From NCBI GenBank assembly GCA_964017185.1, contig OZ024883.1:1984001-2048000 (forward strand): a stretch of 64,000 nt of DNA, given 5' to 3'. The notes below the pieces were generated by a model. It was not told the origin of the DNA and ran no database searches. It saw only the letters and a list, made by a program, of their open reading frames with translations. The stretch is from Rugalucina vietnamica (Eukaryota > Mollusca > Bivalvia > Lucinida > Lucinidae). Each line of letters begins with the position of its first letter. Position 1 is the stretch's first letter. The position numbers and the translations under genes were made by a program. Positions 21,701 through 29,641 of this stretch are shown here, piece by piece.

Positions 21701-24374
21701 AAAATGTCACATCTGTTTTTCTCTGCTACACATTGTAGTCGACTCTTACTGATAAATGTTGTCATGTTACAATCTGTTATGTCGAAGGTAGGCGGTAACG
21801 CTGTAATATAGATAATAATGATGATACTATTTGTAGTTATGATTGTTATAAATTGTCACATATGTAACGCTTTGCTACACATTGTAGTCGGCTCTTACAC
21901 ATAAACGTTGTCATGTTATAATCTGTAATGTCGAAGCTGGGCGGTAACGCTGTAATATAGATAATAATTATGAAACTATTTGTAGTTGTGAATTGTCATA
22001 AATCTTCACATATGTAACCCTCTCCCTCTGCCACACATTGTAGTCGACTCTTACACATAAATGTTGTCATATTACAATATGTAATGTCGAAGCTAGGCGG
22101 TAACGCTGTAATATAGATAATAATTATGATACTATTTGTAGTTGTAAATTGTCATAAATTATCACAAACGTAACGCTCTGCTACACACTGTAGTCGACTC
22201 TTACACATAAACGTTGTCATATTACAATCTGTAATGTCGAAGCTAGGCGGTAACGCTGTAATATAGATAATAATTATGATACTATTTGTAGTTGTAAATT
22301 GGCATAAATTATCACAAACGTAACGCTCTGCTACACACTGTAGTCGACTCTTACACATAAACGTTGTCATATTACAATCGGTTATGTCGAAGTTAGGCGG
22401 TAACGCTGTAACATAGATAATAATTATGATACTATTGTAGTTGTAAATTGTCATAAATTATCACAAACGTAACGCTCTGCTACACACTGTAGTCGACTCT
22501 TACACATAAACGTTGTCATATTACAATCTGTAATGTCGAAGCTAGGCGGTAACGCTGTAATATAGATAATAATTATGATACTATTTGTAGTTGTAAATTG
22601 TCATAAGTTATCACAAACGTAACGCTCTGCTACACACTGTAGTCGACTCTTACACATAAACGTTGTCATATTACAATCTGTAATGTCGAAGCTAGGCGGT
22701 AACGCTGTAATATAGATAATAATTATGATACTATTTGTAGTTGTAAATTGTCATAAATTGTCACATATGTAACCCTCTGCTACACACTGTAGTCGACTCT
22801 TACACAAAAATGTTGTCATATTACAATCTGTAACGGTAACGCTGTAATACAGATAATAATTATGATACTATTTGTAATTGTAAATTGTCATAACTTATCA
22901 CAAACGTAACGCTCTGCTACACACTGTAGTCGACTCTTACACAAAATGTTGTCATATTACAATCTGTGATGTCGAAGCTAGGCGGTAACGCTGTAATATA
23001 GATAATAATTATGATACTATTTGTAGTTGTAAATTGTCATAAATTATCACAAACGTAACGCTCTGCTACACACTGTAGTCGACTCTTACACATAAACGTT
23101 GTCATGTTACAATCGGTTATGTCGAAGTTTGGCGGTAACGCTGTAACATAGATAATAATTATGATACCAATTGTAGTTGTGAATTGTCATAAATTGTCAC
23201 ATATGTAACCCTCTGTCACACGTTGTAGTCGACTCTTACACATAAACGTTGTCATGTTACAGTCTGTTATGTCCAAGTTATGAGGTAACGCTGTAACATG
23301 GAATCATAATACCAGGCAGGGTGATATCTGCATGATATCTGCACATTTTGCTGTAATTTTACTGACGGAATGGCAACAAAACGGGGTTAAAGAAACAATA
23401 CAATAAAACAATTGTTGACTGTATTGAGGCATTTTCAAGAATTGACCTGGGAATATATATAATATCGACCTCGGCTTACTGACCAAACATAAGGTGATTA
23501 TTCTATTATTTTATGCAAACTTTGTCATATCTTAACCGTTTTTAAAAAATAAACTTTTTTTTTTTTCAAAATAAATCTAGAAACAGGGTTAATTGCATGT
23601 TGTGTCGTCCGTATAGATCCGAGAAGAATTCCCTTACGTGGACACTCCCATTCGTTACACGTGGTTTCTTGGAAATCCTCTCCCTCGCACTTTTTCCCGC
23701 CATTTTTAGGTTCCGGTAAGTTACACTTTCGCTCTTTCCTCCTGGTTCCCCCGTCACACATTTCTGTACATTCTGACCAGGGTCCCCAGAAGTTCCAGCT
23801 ACCGTCAACTGCAACAGATACACACTCAATGTGTTTTGGCATTGTTAGGCTGGCTTATATTTACAAGTTTCCTAGGGCTATGTTTACCTGAATTAATGGT
23901 GGACACAAAAATTGTTACTATCAAAGTCATGCTATCATTAACCAAAGCTAGTATTTTTTCATCTTTTTACTTTTATTTCCTCTCTTCCATTCTGTCCGAA
24001 GCGATAATTTTCCCTTATTTGGCAAAAGTTAATTTGTTGGTTTTTAGAGTAAGGAATGAAGTAGAAAAAACGTGATTTTATGCGACAACAGCCTCGCAAA
24101 AGAACTGTTTCGTTTTGTGGTGCAGCATCAGTGCCGTTTATTTTTCTTATATAGGAACAGACAAAAAAAAATTATTTAAACGTACTTGGACAAGGAGTAT
24201 TCGTGAAACATTCCATGATATCAGAGTAAGTGAATGTGTCTGTGTTTGGTCCCCGGGGATTGTTGGACTGCCAGGACTTCTCACGTTTCTGAATCCCGTA
24301 CCCACAGCTAACACTGCAGCTGGACCACTGAGACCATTGAGACCACTCACCGTCCTGGGCTAGAGCACTCAATA
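15524..24374 (-). CDS. TSP1-TSP1-LDLa extracellular protein gene (partial model)
   Basis: Gene-level entry. Minus-strand exons in transcript order are 24374-24186 (TSP1), 23808-23638 (TSP1), 20929-20771 (LDLa) and possibly 15597-15524 (hydrophobic tail with stop). All have phase-1 boundaries and can be joined in frame. TSP1 modules bind glycans and matrix proteins; LDLa modules bind calcium and ligands. The product is therefore a secreted or surface multidomain protein. The 5' exons with a signal peptide were not found and may lie beyond the LINE at 25.4 kb or further. Domain order TSP1-TSP1-LDLa also occurs at the start of terminal complement proteins, but no MACPF exon is visible. Joining into one gene rests on strand, order and phase; the 5.2-kb last intron makes the tail exon the weakest part. 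A truncated-LDLa array fills the second intron shown here. Confidence 0.55.
15690..15761. repeat. microsatellite: CA, then GC/CA, then (GA)n
   Basis: CACACACAC, an A-run, CGCGCGCGCACACA and about 20 GA units follow each other. The minus-strand ORF through it encodes only a low-complexity Ser-Leu run. Confidence 0.9.
15822..16229 (+). mobile_element. about 370-bp element, one unit plus start of a second, head to tail
   Basis: The unit starts near AATAAAAATAAAACTGAAAT and contains TTAATGAGAAAGGGGATGGG and CTGATCTCAAGGGATCAAAA. At 16190 the start motif recurs (AATAAAAATAAAACCTATAT). The same unit lies twice, inverted, at 51838-52545. The second unit here is cut by the TTAA MITE at 16230. Confidence 0.7.
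16230..16457 (+). mobile_element. TTAA-flanked MITE (piggyBac-type target) with GGCGTCCCATCTGG hairpin
   Basis: Bounded by TTAACCCATATTTGACGATG and TTATATGAGTTAA. The internal hairpin is GATGGGACGCCGCG/GCGGCGTCCCATC inside AGAATA..TATTCT arms. TTAA at both ends fits a piggyBac-like duplication. A cleaner copy lies at 62553-62781. Confidence 0.7.
16578..16663 (+). repeat. left arm of an 86-bp perfect inverted repeat
   Basis: It begins ATCACACCGTACATACGGCT and ends GCGTTTTGGCGGGTAA. It is identical to the reverse complement of 20136-20221 over 86 bp by direct comparison. Similarity falls off on both sides. Confidence 0.92.
17222..17451 (+). mobile_element. short MITE with AGACACACRAMGTTGA inverted ends
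   Basis: It starts AAGACACACGACGTTGATTC and ends TTCAACTTTGTGTGTCT, which are inverted with two mismatches. The inside is rich in AATCAACATT / AATGTTGATT palindromic words. It lies inside the 86-bp-bounded segment. Confidence 0.55.
17452..18537. other. interior of the inverted-repeat-bounded segment, no gene seen
   Basis: No transposase-like ORF; short ORFs only. CGTCTG/CAGACG words and TACGNNNCGTATC-like palindromes recur (also near 17015-17130 and 18340-18440), suggesting further decayed repeats. Confidence 0.35.
18538..20085 (+). mobile_element. Helentron/pearl-like element with 180-bp tandem core
   Basis: The left end shows the hairpin GTGCCTTGAGAGGCAC, then GTATACCCCCGGC. The right end is ATATACCCTTCGGCATAAAT followed by GCCGGGGGTATA, a hairpin. 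Between them are the tandem core and an (AACGAACC/AACGAACGGACG) simple repeat (19968-20042). No ORF. Third element in the window with this layout. Confidence 0.62.
18895..19962 (+). repeat. tandem core of 180 bp, about six units
   Basis: GATTTTGAACTCTAGCC-type starts lie at about 18906 (diverged), 19081, 19261, 19441, 19621 and 19801: spacing 175, then exactly 180 four times. Units contain GGCATGGACCCTGGGGTCCA (a palindrome) and ACCCTATAGGGTACCTATAG. The inner units are nearly identical, so homogenisation is recent. Confidence 0.95.
20136..20221 (-). repeat. right arm of the 86-bp perfect inverted repeat
   Basis: It begins TTACCCGCCAAAACGCACGC and ends GTATGTACGGTGTGAT. With 16578-16663 it bounds about 3.5 kb. 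This could be the TIR pair of a transposon or two inverted insertions. Confidence 0.92.
20222..20770. other. intronic interval, no feature recognised
   Basis: Downstream of the LDLa exon on the minus strand. No further exon with matching phase found. Confidence 0.35.
20771..20929 (-). CDS. complete LDL-receptor class A (LDLa) exon
   Basis: The acceptor is TTTCTGTTAAAG/CATTACC and the donor CAATG/GTAACG; 159 nt, phase 1-1. The translation has six cysteines in LDLa spacing: DCNMTTFMCKSRLQCVAE, RCDNSLQCHDGSDEYEC. CDN and HDGSDE supply the usual calcium ligands (Asp, Asp, Glu). It is the only unit of the adjoining array with the second half of the domain and a donor site. Confidence 0.87.
20985..23300 (-). 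pseudogene. tandem array of 14 truncated LDLa exons
   Basis: The landmark GTAGTCGACTC (plus strand) lies at 21006, 21156, 21306, 21735, 21884, 22040, 22190, 22340, 22489, 22639, 22789, 22926, 23075 and 23224. Spacing is 149-156 bp apart from one MITE insertion and one 13-bp deletion (unit at 22789). On the minus strand each unit shows a pyrimidine-poor but intact TATATTACAG acceptor, then frame-open sequence equal to the first 30 residues of the complete exon (e.g. FDITDCNMTTFMCKSRLQCV), up to CDN. The second half of the domain and the donor are missing, and most units meet a TGA right after CDNL. Upstream intron sequence of the complete exon at 20771-20929 resembles the unit's intron part, so the array is a 3'-anchored amplification of that exon. 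The last-amplified end unit (23224) has a Cys to Arg change. Confidence 0.88.
21321..21596 (+). mobile_element. hairpin MITE (GGCGGTTCTAACG family) inserted in the LDLa array
   Basis: It interrupts one array unit: the flanks CGACTCTT(TA) and (TA)CACATAAAA rejoin into the normal unit, so the target site duplication is TA, as for Tc1/mariner-type MITEs. The ends are TCATGAAAACATGTCCGTGC and GGGCAAGTTTTCGTCATG. The core palindrome is intact. Confidence 0.85.
23301..23637. other. intron between TSP1 exon B and the LDLa array
   Basis: No coding signal beyond the array and the TSP1 donor. Contains a short T-run near 23557. Confidence 0.4.
23638..23808 (-). CDS. TSP1 (thrombospondin type 1) exon B
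   Basis: The acceptor is GTGTGTATCTGTTGCAG/TTGACG and the donor TGTCCAC/GTAAGG; 171 nt, phase 1-1. The translation contains DGSWNFWGPWSECTEMCDGG, then TRRKERKCNLP, GGKKCEG and TTCNEWECP: a complete TSP1 module with six cysteines, the WxxWxxW-like ladder and the R-x-R strand. The donor matches the consensus well. Confidence 0.9.
24186..24374 (-). CDS. TSP1 (thrombospondin type 1) exon A
   Basis: The acceptor is TTTCTAATTTCAG/TATTG and the donor TGTCCAA/GTACGT; 189 nt, phase 1-1. The translation contains DGEWSQWSQWSSCSVSCGYG, the signature W-x-x-W-x-x-W plus C-S-V-S-C-G of TSP1 modules, then IQKREKSW and a closing CFTNTPCP. Tryptophans of this pattern are commonly C-mannosylated. It lacks a clear CSVTCGxGxxxRxRxC third cysteine (KREKSW), so the disulfide pattern is atypical. 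A SINE lies 23 bp before the acceptor. Confidence 0.85.
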
Positions 24375-24392
24375 CTGAAATTAGAAATTGTT

Positions 24393-24397
<5 letters not shown>

Positions 24398-24429
<32 letters not shown>

Positions 24430-24634
24430 CTTATTCAGTTTTACGTCCCTTCCAAGATTATTTCAGCTCATATGAGTGTTCAATTAGTAGGTGAGCGAAA
24501 ACAGGAGAATCCCGTGAAAAACCAGCAGAGCTTGGCGTGTCTCACATCTGGCCAGTGCGGGAATCTAACCCACACCAGACACAGCGGTGAGATGATCAAG
24601 TGATTAAGAAACACCAATCGGCCACGGGGGCCGC
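24398..24634 (-). mobile_element. tRNA-derived SINE with poly(A) tail
   Basis: On the minus strand the head reads GCCCCCGTGGCCGATTGGTG with an A-box-like TGGCCGATTGG (24624-24614) and a B-box-like GGGTTAGATTCCC (24571-24559), spaced as in a tRNA-type pol III promoter. The body ends CTTGGAAGGGACGTAAAACT and a 30-nt A tail (plus-strand T-run 24398-24427). The GGGACGT 3' part is like that of widespread mollusc SINEs. It lies in the intron immediately before TSP1 exon A. Confidence 0.8.
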
Positions 24635-24639
24635 TTTTT

Positions 24640-24672
24640 GTCCCTTTCAAGATTATTTCACTCATTAAGGCG
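24640..24672 (-). mobile_element. tail fragment of a second SINE copy
   Basis: GTCCCTTTCAAGATTATTTC at 24641 matches the SINE's own 3' part (GTCCCTTCCAAGATTATTTC at 24448) and lies directly before the SINE head. This suggests a tandem or nested pair. Confidence 0.55.
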
Positions 24673-25455
24673 AATCAACCAAAAACTAACACTGGTGTGG
24701 CCATTTGGATTATACAGTCCTAGACACCCTGTGCTAAAAGAAACGATATGCATAAGAAATTTGAATTGATTGGACAAATAATCACCATGCAGCGACAAGA
24801 TTGGTATGCTTATGAGAGCTATACGCATATGGGTGTAATGATAATGATAAGGGAGCATCGTAACAAACAAAAATGTTCTTTTCATGTTCATGCATCAAAT
24901 GAAAATAATTAATTAAGCCTAACAGGTAACTGGCCTTAGCAGAACAAATGTTTAAGGTGGGGAAAAAACTCAGTTCACGATAGATATGTTATTGAATGAA
25001 ATATCAGAATCAAACATGTATGTGTTATACATGTATGTATGATATATTTTATTTAATCCTTTACTTGTTATACATATATAATCAAAGGGCAGTAACCTTG
25101 ATTACTATATATTTCATTTTTATGATATTCTTTTGTTTCTAGATTTAATTGTCTAGAACTTGATAGAAGTCTGTCATTGATTATTTTTGTAATTATTATT
25201 ATGATTAAGAAGTTGTTAGCAGATTAAAGAAGCTTCTGGTTGAAACAGAGTGTTTCGAACTGGGTGATTTATTATTGTCACCATTTTACAGAAATAATAT
25301 ATTTTCTATACCTTCTAGAAAAATCTGGTATTTCTATTATTGAAGAGAATTCTTCATGACCTTTGGTCAAAGCCACCTGACCATTTGACAGAACAGAAAG
25401 ATTTGTCTGTACTGTTCTCGAACAGTTTATTATATAATTTCCTAGAAACTAGTAG
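24673..25455. other. no gene recognised; upstream flank of the LINE
   Basis: Short frames only. Directly upstream of the LINE frame two TAG stops (25450-25455) close it. A minus-strand N-terminus MNMKRTFLFVTM near 24891 is not followed by a convincing signal peptide or donor. Confidence 0.35.
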
Positions 25456-25632
25456 ATTTTCCTCAAATTATTTCAAGAAAAAATTATTTCTCCAGACATA
25501 GAAAGGCTTTTACAAAACTTCCAATTTACAATTAGGGAGAATAATGCTGAAGGTATAAATGAAGCAGCATCAGAACTTTCATCTATATTTAAACAAATCA
25601 GTTCAGATATTAACACCCACTCAAAGTTAGCA

Positions 25633-28119
25633 TTGCAACATACCAAGAAACGAAAAACAGTGCGCAAACATAAAAAATGGTTTGACCAAGATTGTGATAC
25701 TCTGTATAGAAACTTAAAATCAACTGCCCGTTCTCTTACTAGCAACTGTAATGATACAAACAAGCTGAAGAATTATTACAAACTCCGCAAAAGCTATAAA
25801 CAATTAATAAGAAAAAAACAACGTCAATATAAATCTAAACTCTTGTCATCTCTGGTAGATCTAGAGAGTAAAGATTCTAAAACCTTTTGGAATGTGATTA
25901 ATAAATTCAAAAATGGAGAAGCCGAACAGAATGACCCTAGCTCAAATATCTCTCCTGATGAATGGCATAGCTATTTTAATAATCTCTTAAGCGTAAGGGT
26001 AGAAGAATGTGATTATGAAATTGGCATAGCTACATTGAAAAATAATTTTGATGAACATATTACTGTCAAGGAAGTTACTAATGCAATTCGGACACTAAGG
26101 AATAATACATGTGTTGGTTTTGATACCATAAGTAATGAAATGCTAAAAAATTGCAGTACAAATATGTTGCAATGTATCTGCAAACTATTCAATCTTATAT
26201 ATGAATCAGGTATTTACCCAGCTAAATGGACTGAAAGCATCATAAAACCTATATTTAAAGCAGGTGATGAATGTGATCCTAGTAACTATAGAGGTATAGC
26301 AATATCAAGCTTTTTGAGCAAGTTGTTTTCTAGAATCCTATATAATAGAATGGATAAGTTTGTTTGTGAGAATAACATTTTAAGTGAATGTCAAATCGGA
26401 TTTAGGAAGTCTTACAGAACAACTGACCACATATTCACTTTAAAATCCATTATAGACAAGTATCTTAGATCTAAACAACATGTTTATGCATGTTTCGTTG
26501 ATCTGCGTAAAGCTTTTGACACAGTTTGGAGAAATGCAATGTTTGCTAAGATGTTGAAATATGGAATTAATGGGAAATTGCATAAAGTAATCAAAAGTAT
26601 GTACTCTACAGTAGAATACTCTGTCAAACTGTCTACTGGATTGACTAAATCACTGTCATCAAATGTTGGAGTGAAACAGGGATGTATTTTAAGTCCGCTT
26701 TTATTTAATCTTTTTCTTAATGACCTTCCGGAATGTTTAGGATCTAATGAGAACAACCCTGTGTTTATTGGAACAAATAAAGTTAACTGTTTAATGTATG
26801 CTGATGATGTGATACTGTTGTCTACTTCTAGGGAAGGGCTTCAGAATTGTTTGAATTCCCTATATGCATATGCCGAGAAATGGAAACTAAAAGTAAATAC
26901 AGAAAAAACTCAAGTAATTACATTTAATGGAGGGGGGCAACTTATAAAGGATAATTCATTCTACTTTGGCAATGATTTATTGAAAAACGTACAAGAATAC
27001 AAATATTTAGGGGTAATTATAAAAGCATCTGGTAATTTTAATAGTGGAATATGCCATTTATCTAATAAAGCTTTAAAGGTGGTATATATGATAAGAAGTA
27101 GATTTCATACGTCTGAAGTGAATGCAAAATTATTATTGAAACTGTTTGATGCATGTGTCAAGCCTGTACTCTTATATGGAAGCGAACTATGGTCGGTATT
27201 TAATTTGAATCTTTCTAAAAAGCTATCAGGTGAACAAGAGTGTGCTCTTGAGAAAACTTTCGATTCCTTTCTACCAGAAAAGATACACACGCGATACTGT
27301 AAGTACATACTAGGGGTGGGCAAGTATGCTTGTAACATGGCTCCTAAAGCTGAATTAGGTCGTTTTCCTATCGCTATCTCTGCCTTATTACAGTCAATTA
27401 AATATTGGTTATACTTGTTACAAAACCCATTTGAAAAAGCGACAAGATTTTCATATTTATCGCTAACGTATAATGATGGTGAAGCATTTGGCTCATTTAA
27501 CCATCAAATAGGTTGTCTACTGAAATATCTCGGCTTTAGCCATGTTTGGCATAATAAAGGAACAATGTCTGTTAATAAGTTAATATATGCTATTAAGCGA
27601 ATTTTACTTGACAGATACGAAGCATATTTTAATTCCGTCATATCAGGTACTTCTACAAGAGTTAAGACTAACAATAAGTTATTAACATACAGTGAATTCA
27701 AGAAGAAAATCTGCTTTGAAAATTATTTATCGGCAAATGTTGATAGATCTATACTCGCAAAATTTACGAAACTTCGCATATCTAATCATAGACTAGAAGT
27801 AGAAGTTGGAAGATATACTAGAACAGCAAAACAGTTAAGGCTTTGTAAAACATGCAACTTGAAAGCCATAGAAGACGAGTTTCATTTTATTTGCATCTGT
27901 AAAGCATATGACGATTTGAGAAAACAGTTGTTCAAAGATATGTCATCCATAGTTCCTAATTTTGACAATTTTTGTCTTTATGATAAGTTTTTATATATCA
28001 TGTCAGTTAGTGAACTGGACATGATACCAATTGTTGTCCTGTATGTAGATAATTGTTTAAAGATTAGGCAACAATATCAGGACTCCAGTCAACATTCAGG
28101 TACATTAGTTTTCAACTAG
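25633..28119 (+). CDS. LINE reverse transcriptase (ORF2-type, N-terminus incomplete)
   Basis: The frame is actually open from 25456; the TTG at 25633 is not a convincing start, and a complete protein would begin much further upstream with the endonuclease. Counting from 25633, DPSNYRGIAI (about residue 215), FVDLRKAFDTVW (288-299, first catalytic Asp at 290), VKQGCILSPLLF (347-358) and YADDVILLS (389-397, catalytic Asp pair 391/392) are the classic palm and fingers motifs of non-LTR reverse transcriptases. The C-terminal CKTCNLK..EFHFICIC (738-756) is the Cys-His cluster often found at the end of such proteins. It would make cDNA by target-primed reverse transcription in the nucleus. The catalytic motifs are intact over 800 residues without frameshift, so this copy is young. 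Host genes do not carry this combination. Confidence 0.93.
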   Translation: MQHTKKRKTVRKHKKWFDQDCDTLYRNLKSTARSLTSNCNDTNKLKNYYKLRKSYKQLIRKKQRQYKSKLLSSLVDLESKDSKTFWNVINKFKNGEAEQNDPSSNISPDEWHSYFNNLLSVRVEECDYEIGIATLKNNFDEHITVKEVTNAIRTLRNNTCVGFDTISNEMLKNCSTNMLQCICKLFNLIYESGIYPAKWTESIIKPIFKAGDECDPSNYRGIAISSFLSKLFSRILYNRMDKFVCENNILSECQIGFRKSYRTTDHIFTLKSIIDKYLRSKQHVYACFVDLRKAFDTVWRNAMFAKMLKYGINGKLHKVIKSMYSTVEYSVKLSTGLTKSLSSNVGVKQGCILSPLLFNLFLNDLPECLGSNENNPVFIGTNKVNCLMYADDVILLSTSREGLQNCLNSLYAYAEKWKLKVNTEKTQVITFNGGGQLIKDNSFYFGNDLLKNVQEYKYLGVIIKASGNFNSGICHLSNKALKVVYMIRSRFHTSEVNAKLLLKLFDACVKPVLLYGSELWSVFNLNLSKKLSGEQECALEKTFDSFLPEKIHTRYCKYILGVGKYACNMAPKAELGRFPIAISALLQSIKYWLYLLQNPFEKATRFSYLSLTYNDGEAFGSFNHQIGCLLKYLGFSHVWHNKGTMSVNKLIYAIKRILLDRYEAYFNSVISGTSTRVKTNNKLLTYSEFKKKICFENYLSANVDRSILAKFTKLRISNHRLEVEVGRYTRTAKQLRLCKTCNLKAIEDEFHFICICKAYDDLRKQLFKDMSSIVPNFDNFCLYDKFLYIMSVSELDMIPIVVLYVDNCLKIRQQYQDSSQHSGTLVFN

Positions 28120-28402
28120 TTTTATTTGATATTTTATGGACATAATAAAAATACATTTATACACTGTTACGGCTGCACTGCCAAGTGTAATGGTATGTCA
28201 CACTAACATAAGTCATATTCATAGTATAGTTTTTGTACATCGTGGAATGCAAATGTACTGTAAATGTAGTGTACATGTAGTTGTCATTTTTCATCTCGTA
28301 TGTATGTTATATGTTTCTGTCATAATCCTGTATGTTTTGGATTGAATGCAGATTAAACTTTGAATCTTTGAATCTTTGAATCTTTGAATCTTTGAATCTT
28401 TG
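28120..28402 (+). repeat. LINE 3' region and (TTTGAATC)n tail
   Basis: AATGCAGATTAAACTTTGAA leads into repeated TTTGAATC units ending at about 28402. The tail acts as the 3' recognition and priming end in LINEs of this type. Confidence 0.8.
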
Positions 28403-28405
28403 TAT

Positions 28406-28477
28406 AGATACAAGTCTCAATCCAGGCTCAAGCATTCAGAAATTCGAAGTGATTTAAAGTCTTGGTTGTTTCACTAG
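28406..28477 (+). other. short coding-like remnant after the LINE tail
   Basis: The frame reads RYKSQSRLKHSEIRSDLKS then WLFH and a stop. The composition looks protein-like and begins exactly after the LINE tail, so the LINE may have inserted into an older coding element. No family recognised. Confidence 0.25.
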
Positions 28478-28638
28478 TTTGGAATTATTCTCTGAGAATT
28501 ATTATTATTAACGGTGGACAATTTCAACATCTTGTGCTCTTGAACTTTTGGAAACTGGATTGGGGATATCTTTGAACTGACATTCTAAGGGACAATGACT
28601 TATTTAGTCAGTTATATTGTAAGTTGTGTATTCATTTA

Positions 28639-29641
28639 CGTAGGCTGTCCGGAAAGTTTTGAGACTGTGTCTCAATAACTATTCAAGAGAACCAGTTGTA
28701 ATTTTACACAGAAATATAACATTATATCATGAGTTATTGCTGAAAATTTCAGCATATTTGCTCACCGGGAACATATTGATATAATCATTTTAATACTAGC
28801 ATGTTGCTACTCTCGGAGCACTTTGGCGTCAGTAACGTCGCGCCCGTTTTGATTTTACAAGAAAGACCTGGCTGATTGGATGCATTTTAAAGTGGCTCTC
28901 AAGGTCATCGGGCACCAACGCTTGATAGTTTCAAGTTTATTTGATGATTACAATACAAAATATATCAGGAAAACACATTCGTTTTCATTTGGCTACCTCC
29001 AAACTCTTTTGCGTCAATTTTAAATGGGGTTTCGCTTTTTCGCACGCATCGAACGGCCTGTAGCCCTTCCTCTTATCACCGATTTCCTGACAAAAACTTT
29101 TCGAAAAAGCGAAAAATTAATGATCTTGCATAGCCTGGATTTTGTTCAACCAACAGTGAGAAATTTTGATTAGATTTGTGAACTCATTATGGCAGGAACA
29201 CTGTATGATAAAAAAGCGCTGCTTCATCCGATGCGGCGACTTCGAGTTTCTTACCAACATTTTGATCGACACATACACTTCTGTTAGCTTTTGCAAAGTT
29301 GATAACCGTCGAAAGACCATGGAATTTTGCGAACATATTGAACAAATGATGGCGTGATACCATGCAAATTGTTGCTGCATTTAAAAGTCATATGGCAAAT
29401 TTGTGGGCACTTGTTTTCTTGTCTCTAGGTTTTAGAAAACACAAAATTCAAAGTGCTCCGAGAAGCGCCACATCGGTTGCCTTGGAGACTAATATCTCCA
29501 AGTGTATGTAGGTTTTGATTCCAATTTTCCCATATATTATTCAGGAAGGCCTTATCTATAAACTCATATATCTTTAATTGTATAGCATAAAATATTTTTT
29601 AAGATATCGGCACAGTCCTAAAACTTTCCGGACAACCCTCG
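28639..29641. mobile_element. mariner-like element, 1003 bp, non-autonomous or decayed
   Basis: The ends are CGTAGGCTGTCCGGAAAGTT and its imperfect inverse AACTTTCCGGACAACCCTCG, flanked by TA on both sides. A second inverted word, CTCGGAGCACTTTG / CAAAGTGCTCCGAG, lies about 175 bp in from each end. No DDD/DDE transposase frame is readable; the ORFs at 29117-29380 and 29166-29357 are opposite-strand chance frames. Confidence 0.8.

Larger units (their letters stand above)
25456..28402 (+). mobile_element. non-LTR retrotransposon (LINE), 5'-defective
   Basis: It contains one long reverse-transcriptase frame, a short 3' region and a terminal tandem tail of about six TTTGAATC units (28353-28402), a tail type usual in Jockey/CR1/L2-like LINEs. 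No apurinic-type endonuclease domain is recognisable upstream, and stops close the frame at 25450-25455, so the 5' part is lost or decayed. A truncated copy of this kind cannot be judged active from sequence alone. Confidence 0.85.

Noticed and set aside
12850-23300. CRISPR-like arrays
   Set aside because: Units are 150-180 bp, abut without spacers and lie in animal DNA with introns; they are satellite-like or exon repeats.
15524-24374. Terminal complement component (C6/C7-like) gene
   Set aside because: TSP1-TSP1-LDLa order fits, but no MACPF exon was found, and many extracellular proteins share these modules.
24559-24634. True tRNA gene on the minus strand
   Set aside because: A and B boxes are present, but the sequence cannot be folded by eye into a full cloverleaf and continues into a SINE body with an A-tail.
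26484-26756. Minus-strand ORFs within the LINE (also 25473-25763, 27105-27338 and 27504-27701)
   Set aside because: Opposite-strand shadows of the reverse-transcriptase frame.
29117-29380. Transposase remnant in the mariner-like element
   Set aside because: Overlapping frames on both strands, no DDD/DDE-spaced motifs or helix-turn-helix signature readable.
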